64,000 bases of DNA from Burkholderia diffusa (GCF_902499115.1 NZ_CABVPN010000001.1:248001-312000); one strand, 5' to 3'; numbered from the stretch's first letter, positions 33,994 through 43,184 are shown. Notes: a model not told the origin generated them from the sequence alone. Numbers and translations are program-made.

Positions 33994-34012
33994 TGAGTTG
34001 CAGTTGAGTTGC
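33994..34012 (+). repeat. Right pair of TGAGTTGC arm-type repeats
   Basis: TGAGTTGC at 33994-34001 and 34005-34012, 11 bp apart, just upstream of the integrase start. Matches the left pair in orientation and spacing. Confidence 0.6.
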
Positions 34013-34088
34013 AAAAACATGATTTCGGACAATTGGAAAAGCTGGAAAGCCTCAGCCCACGGTCAAGTCAATGATATGACCCCAATTT

Positions 34089-34124
34089 TCAATTGATGCA
34101 CTCGTCGGTAATCATCAAAGACAT
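34089..34124 (-). pseudogene. Displaced native ferredoxin 5' end
   Basis: ATG TCT TTG then the att core reads MSLMITDECIN and hits TGA at the first codon past the repeat. This is the original ferredoxin start, cut off from the rest by the island. GAAGAAGTGAG upstream is its ribosome binding site. It would still make an 11-residue peptide if transcribed from coaD. Confidence 0.88.
34090..34117. repeat. attR: 28-bp direct repeat, right end of island
   Basis: Identical to 20479-20506. The chromosome resumes to its right with the native ferredoxin start and coaD. Confidence 0.93.
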
Positions 34125-34148
34125 ACTGATCTCACTTCTTCAGGCCGG

Positions 34149-34175
34149 CGGCCGGCTTCGCAACGAAACCGGCCG
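34149..34175 (-). terminator. Hairpin downstream of coaD
   Basis: CGGCCGGCTTCG and CGAAACCGGCCG pair over 12 positions with one G-U, around a three-base loop, eight bases after the coaD stop. There is no T run. Confidence 0.5.
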
Positions 34176-34183
34176 GCGCCGCG

Positions 34184-34681
34184 TCACGCGGCCGGGCCTC
34201 CCATCGCGGCGACTTTCTCGGTCAGCCACTTCTCGACGGACGGGAACACGAACTTGCTGACATCGCCGCCCAACTGCGCGATTTCGCGCACGATCGTCCC
34301 CGAGATGAACTGATACTGATCGGATGGCGTCATGAACATCGTCTCGACGTCAGGCAACAGATAGCGGTTCATCCCCGCCATCTGGAACTCATATTCGAAA
34401 TCGGACACGGCACGCAGGCCGCGCACGATCACGCGCGCGTTGTTGGTGCGGACAAAGTCCTTCAACAGGCCCTTGAAACCCATCACCTTCACGTTCGGAT
34501 AATGGCCGAGCACCTCGTTCGCAATCTTCAGACGTTCTTCCAGCGAGAAAAACGGCTTCTTTGCGCGGCTGTCGGCAACACCGACCACCAGCGTATCAAA
34601 AATGCTCGATGCACGCCGCACGAGGTCTTCGTGCCCGCGTGTCAGCGGATCGAACGTACCGGGATACACGGCGACTACCAT
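34184..34681 (-). CDS. coaD: Phosphopantetheine adenylyltransferase CoaD
   Basis: Adenylates 4'-phosphopantetheine in CoA synthesis. 165 aa from ATG 34681 (MVVAVYPGTFDPLTRGHED, with the nucleotidyltransferase TFDPLTRGH motif); the frame is open further upstream but is not conserved there. The PSDQYQFISGTIVREI segment is the second nucleotide-binding motif. Before island insertion it lay 60 bases upstream of the ferredoxin gene on the same strand. Confidence 0.96.
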   Translation of the reverse strand: MVVAVYPGTFDPLTRGHEDLVRRASSIFDTLVVGVADSRAKKPFFSLEERLKIANEVLGHYPNVKVMGFKGLLKDFVRTNNARVIVRGLRAVSDFEYEFQMAGMNRYLLPDVETMFMTPSDQYQFISGTIVREIAQLGGDVSKFVFPSVEKWLTEKVAAMGGPAA

Positions 34682-34792
34682 GTCGCTCCTCCTGTCATCA
34701 CGCAAACGGGGTGGCAGCCGTGCGACGCGCACGCCGCTGCCGAGATGGGCATGCGTCGCCTTTGCGGCGCGCCGCCTCGTATGGAACGCGCA

Positions 34793-35407
34793 TTATTCAT
34801 CATTTTCGCGCCGCAGCAAATGAAAGTGAACCGCACCCGCCTTGCCGTGCTTCACCACCTGCCAACCGGCCAGCGCTTCGTGGGCGGCCGGGTCGAGCTC
34901 CGCGCCCGTCTCGACGTACAGGGCGCCCTCCGGCGCGACGAGCGGCGCCGCCAGCGCGATCGCGCGATCGAGTACGGCCGGCTCACCGAACGGCGGATCG
35001 AGGAACACGACGTCGAACGCACCCGGGGTCAGCCCGGCCGCGAGCCGCAGCGCGTCGGCTTCCGCGACCTCGACCGAGCGTGCGCCGAGCTTGTCCTTGA
35101 TCGCGCGCAGTTGCTGCGCCGCGCGCGGGTGGCGCTCGACCATCACGACGCTCGTCGCGCCGCGCGACGCGGCCTCGAACCCGAGCGCACCGGTGCCCGC
35201 GAACAGGTCGAGGCAGCGCCGGCCTTCGAGATCCTGGCCGAGCCAGTTGAACAGCGTCTCGCGCACGCGATCGGGCGTCGGCCGCAGGCCGTCGAGATCG
35301 AGCACGGCGAGCGGCGTGCGTTTCCAGTCACCGCCGATGATGCGGATCGTGTGCGGCTTGCCACGGCCAGGGGGGGCCGTCGGGCGGCCGGAAGAGGAAC
35401 GGGACAT
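34793..35407 (-). CDS. rsmD: 16S rRNA (guanine(966)-N(2))-methyltransferase RsmD
   Basis: AdoMet-dependent enzyme that modifies 16S rRNA. 204 aa from ATG 35407 (MSRSSSGRPTAPPGRG). Motifs: RIIGGDWKRTPL near the start, AdoMet loop CLDLFAGTGALGFEAASRGA, and catalytic DPPF in VVFLDPPFGEP. It precedes coaD, the common proteobacterial pair, and is divergent from ftsY. Confidence 0.94.
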   Translation of the reverse strand: MSRSSSGRPTAPPGRGKPHTIRIIGGDWKRTPLAVLDLDGLRPTPDRVRETLFNWLGQDLEGRRCLDLFAGTGALGFEAASRGATSVVMVERHPRAAQQLRAIKDKLGARSVEVAEADALRLAAGLTPGAFDVVFLDPPFGEPAVLDRAIALAAPLVAPEGALYVETGAELDPAAHEALAGWQVVKHGKAGAVHFHLLRRENDE

Positions 35408-35609
35408 ACGGAATATCGACAACGGGGGGACCGGGTGCGCAGGAGGGCGCACCGCCAAACAGGCGCACGTTACCACAGCGGCGGCACCGGCTGACGCGAG
35501 TGCGCCGCCGCACTGATAAAATGCCCGGTTTCGGCCGCCATGCGCACGCACGACGGCCCGTCCGGCGCTGCGCCCTAGCGGCGCCCCGCCCTCTTCCCGA
35601 CGTCAGACC

Positions 35610-36755
35610 ATGTTCAGCTTCTTCAAACGATTCAAGAAAACGCAGGAGCCCGACTCCGCGGAATCGCAATCGATCGATGCGCCGCAACCGGACGAACCGT
35701 CCGACACGCGCCAGGCGATCGAAGCGCCGCAAGCACCCGCGCAACCTCAGCAGGCCGCGCCTGCCGTCGTGATGACGGTCACGCCGACCAACGACGGCAG
35801 CGACGAAGTCGTCGAAGCGGTCGAGATCGTGCCGCCGCCGACGCAGGACGCCTCCGCGAAGAAATCGTGGCTCGCGCGCCTGAAGTCGGGCCTCGCAAAG
35901 ACGGGCTCGAGCATCACCGGCGTATTCGTCAATACGAAGATCGACGAGGACCTGTACGAAGAGCTCGAGGCCGCGCTGCTGATGTCCGACGCCGGCGTCG
36001 ATGCGACCGAGTACCTGCTCGGCGCGCTGCGCGAGAAGGTGCGCGCTGGCCGGCTGACCGATCCGCAGCAGGTGAAGGGCGCGCTGCACGACCTGCTCGT
36101 CGAACTGCTGAAGCCGCTCGAGAAATCGCTGATGCTCGGCCGCGCGCAGCCGCTCGTGATGATGATCACGGGCGTGAACGGCGCAGGCAAGACCACCAGC
36201 ATCGGCAAGCTCGCGAAGCACCTGCAGAGCTTCGACCAGTCGGTGCTGCTGGCTGCGGGCGACACGTTCCGCGCGGCCGCGCGCGAACAACTGGCGGTCT
36301 GGGGCGAGCGCAACAACGTGACGGTCGTCCAGCAGGAAAGCGGCGACCCGGCCGCCGTGATCTTCGACGCGGTCAGCGCGGCGCGCGCGCGCAGGATCGA
36401 CGTGATGATGGCCGACACGGCCGGCCGCCTGCCGACGCAGCTGCACCTGATGGAAGAGCTGAAGAAGGTGAAGCGCGTGATCTCGAAGGCGCACGATGGC
36501 GCGCCGCACGAGGTGCTGCTCGTGATCGACGCGAACACGGGCCAGAACGCGCTCACGCAGGTGAAGGCATTCGACGATGCACTCGGCCTCACGGGCCTGA
36601 TCGTCACGAAGCTCGACGGCACCGCGAAGGGCGGCATTCTCGCCGCGATCGCGCGGCAGCGCCCGGTGCCCGTCTACTTCATCGGCGTCGGCGAGAAAGT
36701 CGAGGACCTGCAGCCGTTCAGCGCAGTCGAATTCGCGGACGCGCTGCTCGACTGA
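35610..36755 (+). CDS. ftsY: Signal recognition particle receptor FtsY
   Basis: GTPase receptor for SRP at the inner membrane. 381 aa: an acidic, low-complexity A domain (1-90), a helical N domain, then the G domain with G1 TGVNGAGKTTS near residue 187, G3 DTAGRLPTQ near 269 and G4 TKLDGTAKGG near 332. A terminator follows and the next gene converges. Confidence 0.96.
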   Translation: MFSFFKRFKKTQEPDSAESQSIDAPQPDEPSDTRQAIEAPQAPAQPQQAAPAVVMTVTPTNDGSDEVVEAVEIVPPPTQDASAKKSWLARLKSGLAKTGSSITGVFVNTKIDEDLYEELEAALLMSDAGVDATEYLLGALREKVRAGRLTDPQQVKGALHDLLVELLKPLEKSLMLGRAQPLVMMITGVNGAGKTTSIGKLAKHLQSFDQSVLLAAGDTFRAAAREQLAVWGERNNVTVVQQESGDPAAVIFDAVSAARARRIDVMMADTAGRLPTQLHLMEELKKVKRVISKAHDGAPHEVLLVIDANTGQNALTQVKAFDDALGLTGLIVTKLDGTAKGGILAAIARQRPVPVYFIGVGEKVEDLQPFSAVEFADALLD

Positions 36756-36777
36756 ACGCCGCCGGCCCGCACCGCAC

Positions 36778-36802
36778 GGGGCGCCTTCTGGCGCCCTTTT
36801 TT
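36778..36802. terminator. Terminator between ftsY and maiA
   Basis: GGGCGCC-TTCT-GGCGCCC hairpin followed by six T. Confidence 0.92.
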
Positions 36803-36859
36803 CATGCACGTCCGGAAGCCGTCAGCGGGCGGCCGGCTGACCCACGGCGTCATTCGGCG

Positions 36860-37504
36860 TCATTCGGCGTCGGGCTGCGCGCCGGGCTCGGCGGCCTTGA
36901 ACGCGTCCAGCGTCGACGCATGATCGGCGATCCGCTGGATCGTCGGAAAGCGCGTCGTGTCGATCGAGAAACGGTTCGCGTTGAACACCTGCGGCACGAT
37001 GCAGATATCGGCGAGCGTCGGCGTGTCACCGAAGCACAGCTTGCCGGTGCGCGGATCGTTCGCGAGGCGCGTCTCGAGCGATGCGAAACCCGCCTCGATC
37101 CAGTGCCGGTACCAGTCGTTCTTCGCTTCCTCGGACACCTTCAGCGAGTGCTTCAGGTACTTGAGCACGCGCAGGTTGTTCAGCGGATGGATCTCGCACG
37201 CGACCTGCAGCGCAATCGCCCGCACATATGCGCGGTCGACCGGCTGCTTTGGCAACAGCGCCGGTTCGGGATGCGTTTCCTCGAGATATTCGATGATCGC
37301 GAGCGATTGCTGCAGCGTGGCATTGCCGTCGATCAGCGTCGGCACGACCGCATCCGGATTCACCGCGCGGTAGGCGTCCTTCAATTGCTCACCGCCGTCG
37401 CGCAGCATGTGCACGGGAACCGTGTCGTACGGCAGCTGCTTCAGGTTCAGGGCGATCCGCACGCGGTACGACGCGGAACTGCGGAAATAGCTGTAGAGCT
37501 TCAT
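36860..37504 (-). CDS. maiA: Maleylacetoacetate isomerase / zeta-class glutathione S-transferase
   Basis: Glutathione-dependent cis-trans isomerase used in aromatic amino acid breakdown. 214 aa with the zeta-class signature YSYFRSSASYRVRIALNLK at the start, VPTLIDGNATLQQSLAII for glutathione binding, and the C-terminal helical domain (TLADICIVPQVFNANRF). Three copies of a CGGCGTCATT-like repeat lie just past the stop. It is not in a tyrosine catabolism operon, so the substrate may differ. Confidence 0.85.
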   Translation of the reverse strand: MKLYSYFRSSASYRVRIALNLKQLPYDTVPVHMLRDGGEQLKDAYRAVNPDAVVPTLIDGNATLQQSLAIIEYLEETHPEPALLPKQPVDRAYVRAIALQVACEIHPLNNLRVLKYLKHSLKVSEEAKNDWYRHWIEAGFASLETRLANDPRTGKLCFGDTPTLADICIVPQVFNANRFSIDTTRFPTIQRIADHASTLDAFKAAEPGAQPDAE

Positions 37505-37685
37505 GGGATGTCTCTCTGGTTCGTATTCGGCCGGCGACTGCGTCCGCGGCGCACGCGGCACCGCCGGGAACCCGAGTTTAGCGCGCCGCGCCGCGTCGGC
37601 GCGCGCGGCCGTGCCCGTGCGATACTCGGGGCATTCCTCACCGCTCACCGCGCGGCCCGATGCCGGCCGCCCGCCCCACGCCCCG

Positions 37686-38678
37686 ATGACCGCTCCCCTC
37701 GACCCAGCAGCCTCGCCGTTTCCTTGCGCCCGCTTCATCAAGGAAATCGGCCGCGGCCCGCACGGCGCACGCGCGCTGTCCGCCGAAGACACGTTCGAGC
37801 TCTATCGCGCGATGCTCGATGCGCGCGTGTCGGACGTCGAACTCGGCGCGATCCTGATCGCCTATCGCCTGAAGGGCGAAAGCGCCGACGAACTGGCCGC
37901 GATGCTCGCCGCCGCGCAGGCGTCGTTCGAACCCGTGCACGTGCAGGACGCCGCGTTCCGCCCGGTGTCGATCCCGAGCTACAACGGCGCGCGCAAGCAG
38001 CCGAACCTGGTGCCGCTGCTCGCGCTGCTGCTCGCGCGCGAAGGCGTACCGGTGCTCGTACACGGTGTCGAGCGCGATCCGGGCCGCGTGACGAGCGCGG
38101 AGATCTTCTCTGCGCTGTCGATCCCGCCGTCGACATCGCACGACGCGATCGAGGACACGCTCGCGGAGCGCCGCGTCGCGTTCGCGCCCATTGACGCGCT
38201 GGCGCCGCGCATCGCGCGTCTGCTGTCGCTGCGCGGCGTGCTCGGCGTGCGCAACTCGACGCACACGCTCGTGAAGATCCTGCAGCCGTTCGCGCCGGCC
38301 GGGCTGCGGCTCGTCAACTACACGCATCCGCCGTACCGCGACAGCCTCGCGCAACTGTTCCGCGATCATCCGGACGCCGCACTGGGCGGCGCGCTGCTCG
38401 CGCGCGGCACCGAAGGCGAAGCGGTGGCCGACACGCGGCGCCAGGTGCAGGTCGACTGGCTGCACGACGGCGTGTGCGACACGCTGATCGAGCCAGAGCG
38501 CTCGTCGAGCGACGCGCCGCCTGTGGCGCTGCCCGAATCGCGCGACGCGGCCACCACGGCCGCGTGGACGGACGCCGTGCTGCGCGGCGAAATTCCGGTA
38601 CCCGACACGCTTGCGCGGCAGGTCGAGACGATCGTGCGGATCGTACGAATCGAGCGGACAGCCCGGCTCGCACCGTGA
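37686..38678 (+). CDS. ybiB: DNA-binding protein YbiB (TrpD2-like)
   Basis: 330-aa protein of the anthranilate-phosphoribosyltransferase fold that binds nucleic acid instead of making anthranilate derivatives; E. coli YbiB is part of the LexA regulon. ATG 37686 (MTAPLDPAASPFPCARFIKEIGRG) fits the family. N-terminal four-helix domain (about 1-85), then the phosphorylase-like domain with SIPSYNGARKQPNLVPLLALLLA and LGVRNSTHTLVKIL. No LexA box was seen here. Confidence 0.82.
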   Translation: MTAPLDPAASPFPCARFIKEIGRGPHGARALSAEDTFELYRAMLDARVSDVELGAILIAYRLKGESADELAAMLAAAQASFEPVHVQDAAFRPVSIPSYNGARKQPNLVPLLALLLAREGVPVLVHGVERDPGRVTSAEIFSALSIPPSTSHDAIEDTLAERRVAFAPIDALAPRIARLLSLRGVLGVRNSTHTLVKILQPFAPAGLRLVNYTHPPYRDSLAQLFRDHPDAALGGALLARGTEGEAVADTRRQVQVDWLHDGVCDTLIEPERSSSDAPPVALPESRDAATTAAWTDAVLRGEIPVPDTLARQVETIVRIVRIERTARLAP

Positions 38679-38727
38679 CCGGCGTCCCGGGCCGGTACGC
38701 CGTCGCGCCGGCCTTTCAACCGACCAT

Positions 38728-38755
38728 TTGACACGCGCATGCATCCTGACATAGA
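38728..38755 (+). promoter_or_regulatory. Candidate leuA promoter
   Basis: TTGACA at 38728-38733 is a perfect -35; a -10 near 38750 (CATAGA) is poor. A start around 38762 would place the leader peptide ATG at 38765 at or very near the transcript's 5' end. Confidence 0.45.
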
Positions 38756-38764
38756 GTTGTCGCC

Positions 38765-38839
38765 ATGCGTTCCTTTCCGAACACCCTCCGAATTACCTTC
38801 GGCCGCCTAGCGCGGTCGCTATCGCTACGACTAGCCTAA
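38765..38839 (+). CDS. Leucine leader peptide (leuA attenuator)
   Basis: 24-codon frame MRSFPNTLRITFGRLARSLS ending LRLA and TAA. Five Leu codons are present, four of them CTA, which is very rare in this GC-rich genome, and they cluster in the last ten codons. The stop sits in the loop of a strong hairpin (38823-38852). It is 234 bases before leuA. Ribosome stalling when Leu-tRNA is short would change RNA folding: classical attenuation. Not proven, but codon choice is striking. Confidence 0.75.
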   Translation: MRSFPNTLRITFGRLARSLSLRLA

Positions 38840-38852
38840 GGCTGTCGTAGCG
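38823..38852 (+). promoter_or_regulatory. Hairpin overlapping the leucine codons of the leader
   Basis: CGCTACGAC pairs with GTCGTAGCG and AGCC with GGCT, around the leader stop TAA. A second stem (CCGTGTG with CGCACGG) follows at 38853-38871. A ribosome at the CTA codons would open the first. Confidence 0.65.
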
Positions 38853-39072
38853 CCGTGTGCTGTCCGCACGGTCCCTCCCTGCAGTTCCTCGCAGCACCCT
38901 TCTCGCAGTTTTTACAACCCGAAGTCGTCAGCATTCGTCCGTCTATCCGTCGGCCGATTCGCGAAGATCATCCGCATCCGCAGCGCGTTTCCGGCGCCAC
39001 GGTGCGAGGCAGCGCCACCCGTCGCCCATGCCGCCCGTCTTCGCTCGCGACTTGAGACCCGAGGTCCAGAAG

Positions 39073-40719
39073 ATGAAGCGCAACCCGCAAGACAAGTACC
39101 GTCCGTTCGAACCCGTCCGCATCAATGGCCGCCGCTGGCCGACCCGCACCATCGAGCGTGCGCCGGTCTGGATGAGCACCGACCTGCGCGACGGCAACCA
39201 GTCGCTGATCGAGCCGATGAGCATCGAACAGAAGCTGGAATTCTTCGACATGCTGGTCGCGATCGGTTTCAAGGAGATCGAAGTCGGTTTTCCGTCGGCG
39301 TCGCAAACCGATTTCGATTTCGTCCGCAAGCTGATCGACGATAAGCGCATTCCCGACGACGTGACGATCGAAGTGCTCGTGCAGTCGCGTGAAGACCTGA
39401 TCGCGCGCACCTTCGACGCGCTCGAAGGCGTGCCGCGCGCGATCGTGCACCTGTACAACGCGATCTGCCCGTCGTTCCGGCGCATCGTGTTCGGGATGTC
39501 GAAGGACGACGTGAAGGCGCTCGCGGTCGAGGGCACGCGACTCATCAAGGAACACGCGGCGGCCCGCCCGGACACGCACTGGACCTACCAGTACTCACCG
39601 GAAACCTTCAGCATGACCGAGCTGACGTTCGCGCGCGAGGTGTGCGACGCGGTCGCGCAGGCGTGGCGTCCGACCCGCGATCACAAGATGATCGTCAACC
39701 TGCCGGCGACCGTCGAAGCCGCGAGCCCGAACGTGTTCGCCGACCAGATCGAGTGGATGGACCGCAACCTCGCGTATCGCGACAGCATCGTGCTGTCCGT
39801 GCATCCGCACAACGATCGCGGCACCGCGGTTGCGGCCGCGGAACTCGCGCTGCTCGCGGGCGCCGACCGCATCGAGGGCTGCCTGTTCGGCAATGGGGAG
39901 CGCACCGGCAACGTCGATCTCGTCACGCTCGCGCTGAACCTCTATACGCAGGGCATCGATCCGGGCCTCGATTTCTCCGACATCGACGCGGTGCGCCGTG
40001 TGGTCGAGCGCTGCAACCAGATTCCGGTGCATCCGCGCCATCCGTACGCAGGCGACCTCGTATTCACCGCGTTCTCGGGCTCGCACCAGGATGCGATCCG
40101 CAAGGGCTTCGCGCAGCAGCGCCCCGACGCGGTGTGGGAGGTGCCTTACCTGCCGATCGACCCGGCCGATCTGGGCCGCAGCTATGACGCGGTCATTCGC
40201 GTGAACAGCCAGTCCGGCAAGGGCGGCGCGACGTTCCTGCTCGAACGCGGGATGGGCTTCACGCCGACGCGGCGCGTGCAGATCGAATTCAGCCACGCGG
40301 TGCAGACACTCGCCGATGTCTCCGGCGAGGAAGTGACCGGCGACGCGATCTGCGCGCTGTTCGCCCGCGAATTCTTCGAGACCGACGGCCCGGCCGCGCG
40401 CCACGGCGACGCCGCACGCTGGCAGAACCGCGACATCGCGGGCGCACCGCCGGCCGACGCGACACCGGAAGAGGTCGTGCAACGAATGGCCGCGGCCTTC
40501 GCGACGGCGGCCGGCGCGACGGTCGACGTCGCCTCGTGCGAACACGCGCGCACGACGGACGGACGAATCGCGGTATCGGTCGGCTGCCGGGTCGGCGATG
40601 CGCCGCTGCGGCACGGCGTCGGAGTGCATGCCGATGCGACGAGCGCCGCGCTCGATGCGGTCGTCAGCGCGATCAACCGCTCGGCCTGGCAGTGCGCCGA
40701 CCGCCGTGCGGCGGCCTGA
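39073..40719 (+). CDS. leuA: 2-isopropylmalate synthase LeuA (type 2)
   Basis: First committed enzyme of leucine synthesis: acetyl-CoA plus 2-oxoisovalerate to 2-isopropylmalate. 548 aa from ATG 39073 (MKRNPQDKYRPF), the long type 2 form. HMGL-like barrel with STDLRDGNQSLIEPM, and metal-binding HPHNDRGTAVAAAE with GNGERTGNVDL; C-terminal regulatory LeuA-dimer domain (about 430-548). Preceded by a leader peptide attenuator. It lies alone, away from leuBCD. Confidence 0.95.
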   Translation: MKRNPQDKYRPFEPVRINGRRWPTRTIERAPVWMSTDLRDGNQSLIEPMSIEQKLEFFDMLVAIGFKEIEVGFPSASQTDFDFVRKLIDDKRIPDDVTIEVLVQSREDLIARTFDALEGVPRAIVHLYNAICPSFRRIVFGMSKDDVKALAVEGTRLIKEHAAARPDTHWTYQYSPETFSMTELTFAREVCDAVAQAWRPTRDHKMIVNLPATVEAASPNVFADQIEWMDRNLAYRDSIVLSVHPHNDRGTAVAAAELALLAGADRIEGCLFGNGERTGNVDLVTLALNLYTQGIDPGLDFSDIDAVRRVVERCNQIPVHPRHPYAGDLVFTAFSGSHQDAIRKGFAQQRPDAVWEVPYLPIDPADLGRSYDAVIRVNSQSGKGGATFLLERGMGFTPTRRVQIEFSHAVQTLADVSGEEVTGDAICALFAREFFETDGPAARHGDAARWQNRDIAGAPPADATPEEVVQRMAAAFATAAGATVDVASCEHARTTDGRIAVSVGCRVGDAPLRHGVGVHADATSAALDAVVSAINRSAWQCADRRAAA

Positions 40720-40802
40720 CCGGCAGGTTTTCGCTTCAGGGTTCAAACGTCAAGCGAGCGGTGCGTGACCGCCCGTGCTGCGCGCAATCCGCGCCGCACA
40801 GG

Positions 40803-40830
40803 CAATAAAAAGCGGCCCAGAAGGCCGCTT
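40803..40830 (-). terminator. Terminator downstream of the NTF2-like gene
   Basis: AAGCGGCC and GGCCGCTT eight-base stem with a five-base loop; on the minus strand it runs into TTTTATTG. It may also end leuA transcripts. Confidence 0.8.
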
Positions 40831-40864
40831 CGGTCGGGACACGAAAAAGGAGCGCCACGCGCGC

Positions 40865-41248
40865 TCATGTCTCGGTCGCGCACCGCGTCGCCTGCCACGC
40901 CAGCAGGCGCCACTGCCCCTGCTCATGGGTATGGACGGCGGTATAGGCGATCGGAAACACCAGCCCGCCGTTGTTCGTTTCCATCTCGATCAGAGCGCGC
41001 CCGGTGACGACGCAGGTTGCGTCACCGACGGGAAGCAGATCCTGCGACTGGATTTCGATCTGGCGATAGCGGCGGCGGCCGGCGACGATGGCGTCGATGA
41101 ACTGCTGCTTGGTTTCGCGTTTGCCGTTGGTGTGCACGAAGAACACCTTGTCCGACAATTGCGCATCGAGCGCCTCGCCGTCCCCGTCGACCATCGCCCG
41201 GAACCGATCGCGCTCGAGTGCGCGAATCGCATCGACCACCTTCGCCAT
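40865..41248 (-). CDS. NTF2-like (DUF4440/SnoaL-type) protein
   Basis: 127 aa from ATG 41248 (MAKVVDAIRALERDRFRAMV). The fold is read from the N-terminal helices, DGEALDAQLSDKVFFVHTNGKRETKQQFIDAI, and the closing strands WRLLAWQATR. Such proteins are cupped alpha+beta binders or isomerase-like enzymes; the ligand is unknown. It follows pagL on the same strand by 45 bases. Confidence 0.75.
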   Translation of the reverse strand: MAKVVDAIRALERDRFRAMVDGDGEALDAQLSDKVFFVHTNGKRETKQQFIDAIVAGRRRYRQIEIQSQDLLPVGDATCVVTGRALIEMETNNGGLVFPIAYTAVHTHEQGQWRLLAWQATRCATET

Positions 41249-41293
41249 CGCCTGACTCCTCGGCAACGCGCCCGCCGTGCGCGGGCGTGCGGA

Positions 41294-41863
41294 TCAGAAG
41301 TTGTACTGCACGTAGAACTGGTGGAAATTTATACCAGGATTCGGCTCTTTGATACCCGCGTTAGACACATGTTGAAAACGGTAGCCGAGCTGGTACTGTT
41401 GCCGTTCTCCGAACTGCGCGCCGACACCGGCGACGTCCACGAACTGGAACGACGTCGCCAGCGACAGTTTGTTGGAGATCGTCGGGGAAGTCAGGAAGCG
41501 GATGCCGGCGCCGGCCTCGATGAACGGACGTACCTGGCCCGCGCTCTTGATGAAGCGGAACATCGGCGTCGCGCCGAATTCACCGATGCTGCCATGAACA
41601 TTGCCGCCCGTGTGCCAGTAGCCGGCGTGGCCTTCCATCACGAACGCGAAGTGCCAGCCGCCGATTTCCCACCAGTTCCAGCCCGGATCCCACACGACGC
41701 CGAGATCGGCCTTGTCGATCCCGTGGCGATCGGAAAACCCGCCGCCCGCCTGGATTCCCCATCGATCCGCGAACGCCGCACCCGATCCGCCCAGCAGCGA
41801 CGCCGCCAGCAGCGCATGCAGCGCAAGCCGGCTACGGGGCCGGCAATTCTTCTTATTGTTCAT
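41294..41863 (-). CDS. pagL: Lipid A 3-O-deacylase PagL
   Basis: Outer-membrane beta-barrel enzyme that removes the 3-O acyl chain of lipid A. 189 aa from ATG 41863, with GGAG eight bases upstream; the signal peptide ends at AFA (about residue 32). The C-terminal half holds the catalytic His and Ser in YRFQHVSNAGIKEPNPG, and the protein ends in the outer-membrane motif QFYVQYNF. It is divergent from rpoH. Confidence 0.9.
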   Translation of the reverse strand: MNNKKNCRPRSRLALHALLAASLLGGSGAAFADRWGIQAGGGFSDRHGIDKADLGVVWDPGWNWWEIGGWHFAFVMEGHAGYWHTGGNVHGSIGEFGATPMFRFIKSAGQVRPFIEAGAGIRFLTSPTISNKLSLATSFQFVDVAGVGAQFGERQQYQLGYRFQHVSNAGIKEPNPGINFHQFYVQYNF

Positions 41864-42037
41864 CAGACACTCCAACATTGTGGATTGAATGGAGCCTTGC
41901 CGCAGCGGCCGGGCCCGAGCGAACTGAATGGTATGGTAAAGGACTTTTCGGATCGGCATCACGAAGCGAAATTGTTTGCTTCCAAAACTACAAAAATCGA
42001 AACCGTCTACTGATTACTATCAGAAACAACAACTTAC

Positions 42038-42064
42038 GGAACTTCCTCCGGTCAGCCTTGTCGC
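42038..42064 (+). promoter_or_regulatory. Possible sigma-E-type promoter of rpoH
   Basis: GGAACTT at 42038 matches the sigma-E -35 core; TCGCA 16 bases later is a weak -10 match. Confidence 0.25.
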
Positions 42065-42135
42065 AAATTAGACTATCGATTCGACAAGTTCGATAGAGAA
42101 TCGGGAACTCGGATGCCCCCGTCCCCTCTAAGGAA

Positions 42136-42162
42136 TTAGCACTCAGATTACGGGAGTGCTAA
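42136..42162. promoter_or_regulatory. CIRCE operator (HrcA site) upstream of rpoH
   Basis: TTAGCACTC-N9-GAGTGCTAA is a perfect CIRCE inverted repeat. It ends 62 bases before the rpoH start, suggesting HrcA repression of the heat-shock sigma factor. The 360-base gap between pagL and rpoH holds no gene. Confidence 0.93.
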
Positions 42163-42224
42163 GATGAGCCTCGGAATCTCATCCGAGACCAGGGGTTTGT
42201 CCCTGATTCCAAAGGAGTTTTTTA

Positions 42225-43160
<936 letters not shown>

Positions 43161-43184
43161 CTCCCGATTTAGAGCGCTTCACCC

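Larger units (their letters stand above)
20507..34117. mobile_element. Integrated genomic (defence) island, about 13.6 kb
   Basis: Bounded by a 28-bp direct repeat, with a tyrosine integrase (32996-33982) beside the right end. Base composition is clearly less GC-rich than the flanks. Paired TGAGTTGC repeats at 20603-20621 and 33994-34012 have the same orientation and 11-bp spacing, as expected for integrase arm sites. It has no conjugation genes; one HUH Rep-like gene is present. Cargo includes Pycsar and type II Thoeris. Six palindromes with a common flank separate gene groups. Confidence 0.93.

Noticed and set aside
20507..34117. Prophage or conjugative element
   Set aside because: No capsid, tail, lysis, relaxosome or type IV secretion genes were seen; only one Rep-like HUH gene.
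36845..36875. Tandem CGGCGTCATT repeats at the end of maiA as a mobile scar
   Set aside because: Only about three short copies; simple slippage at the stop codon is enough.
35867..38194. 775-codon plus-strand frame spanning ftsY, maiA and ybiB
   Set aside because: It crosses three real genes and a terminator in another frame and is Arg-rich low complexity.
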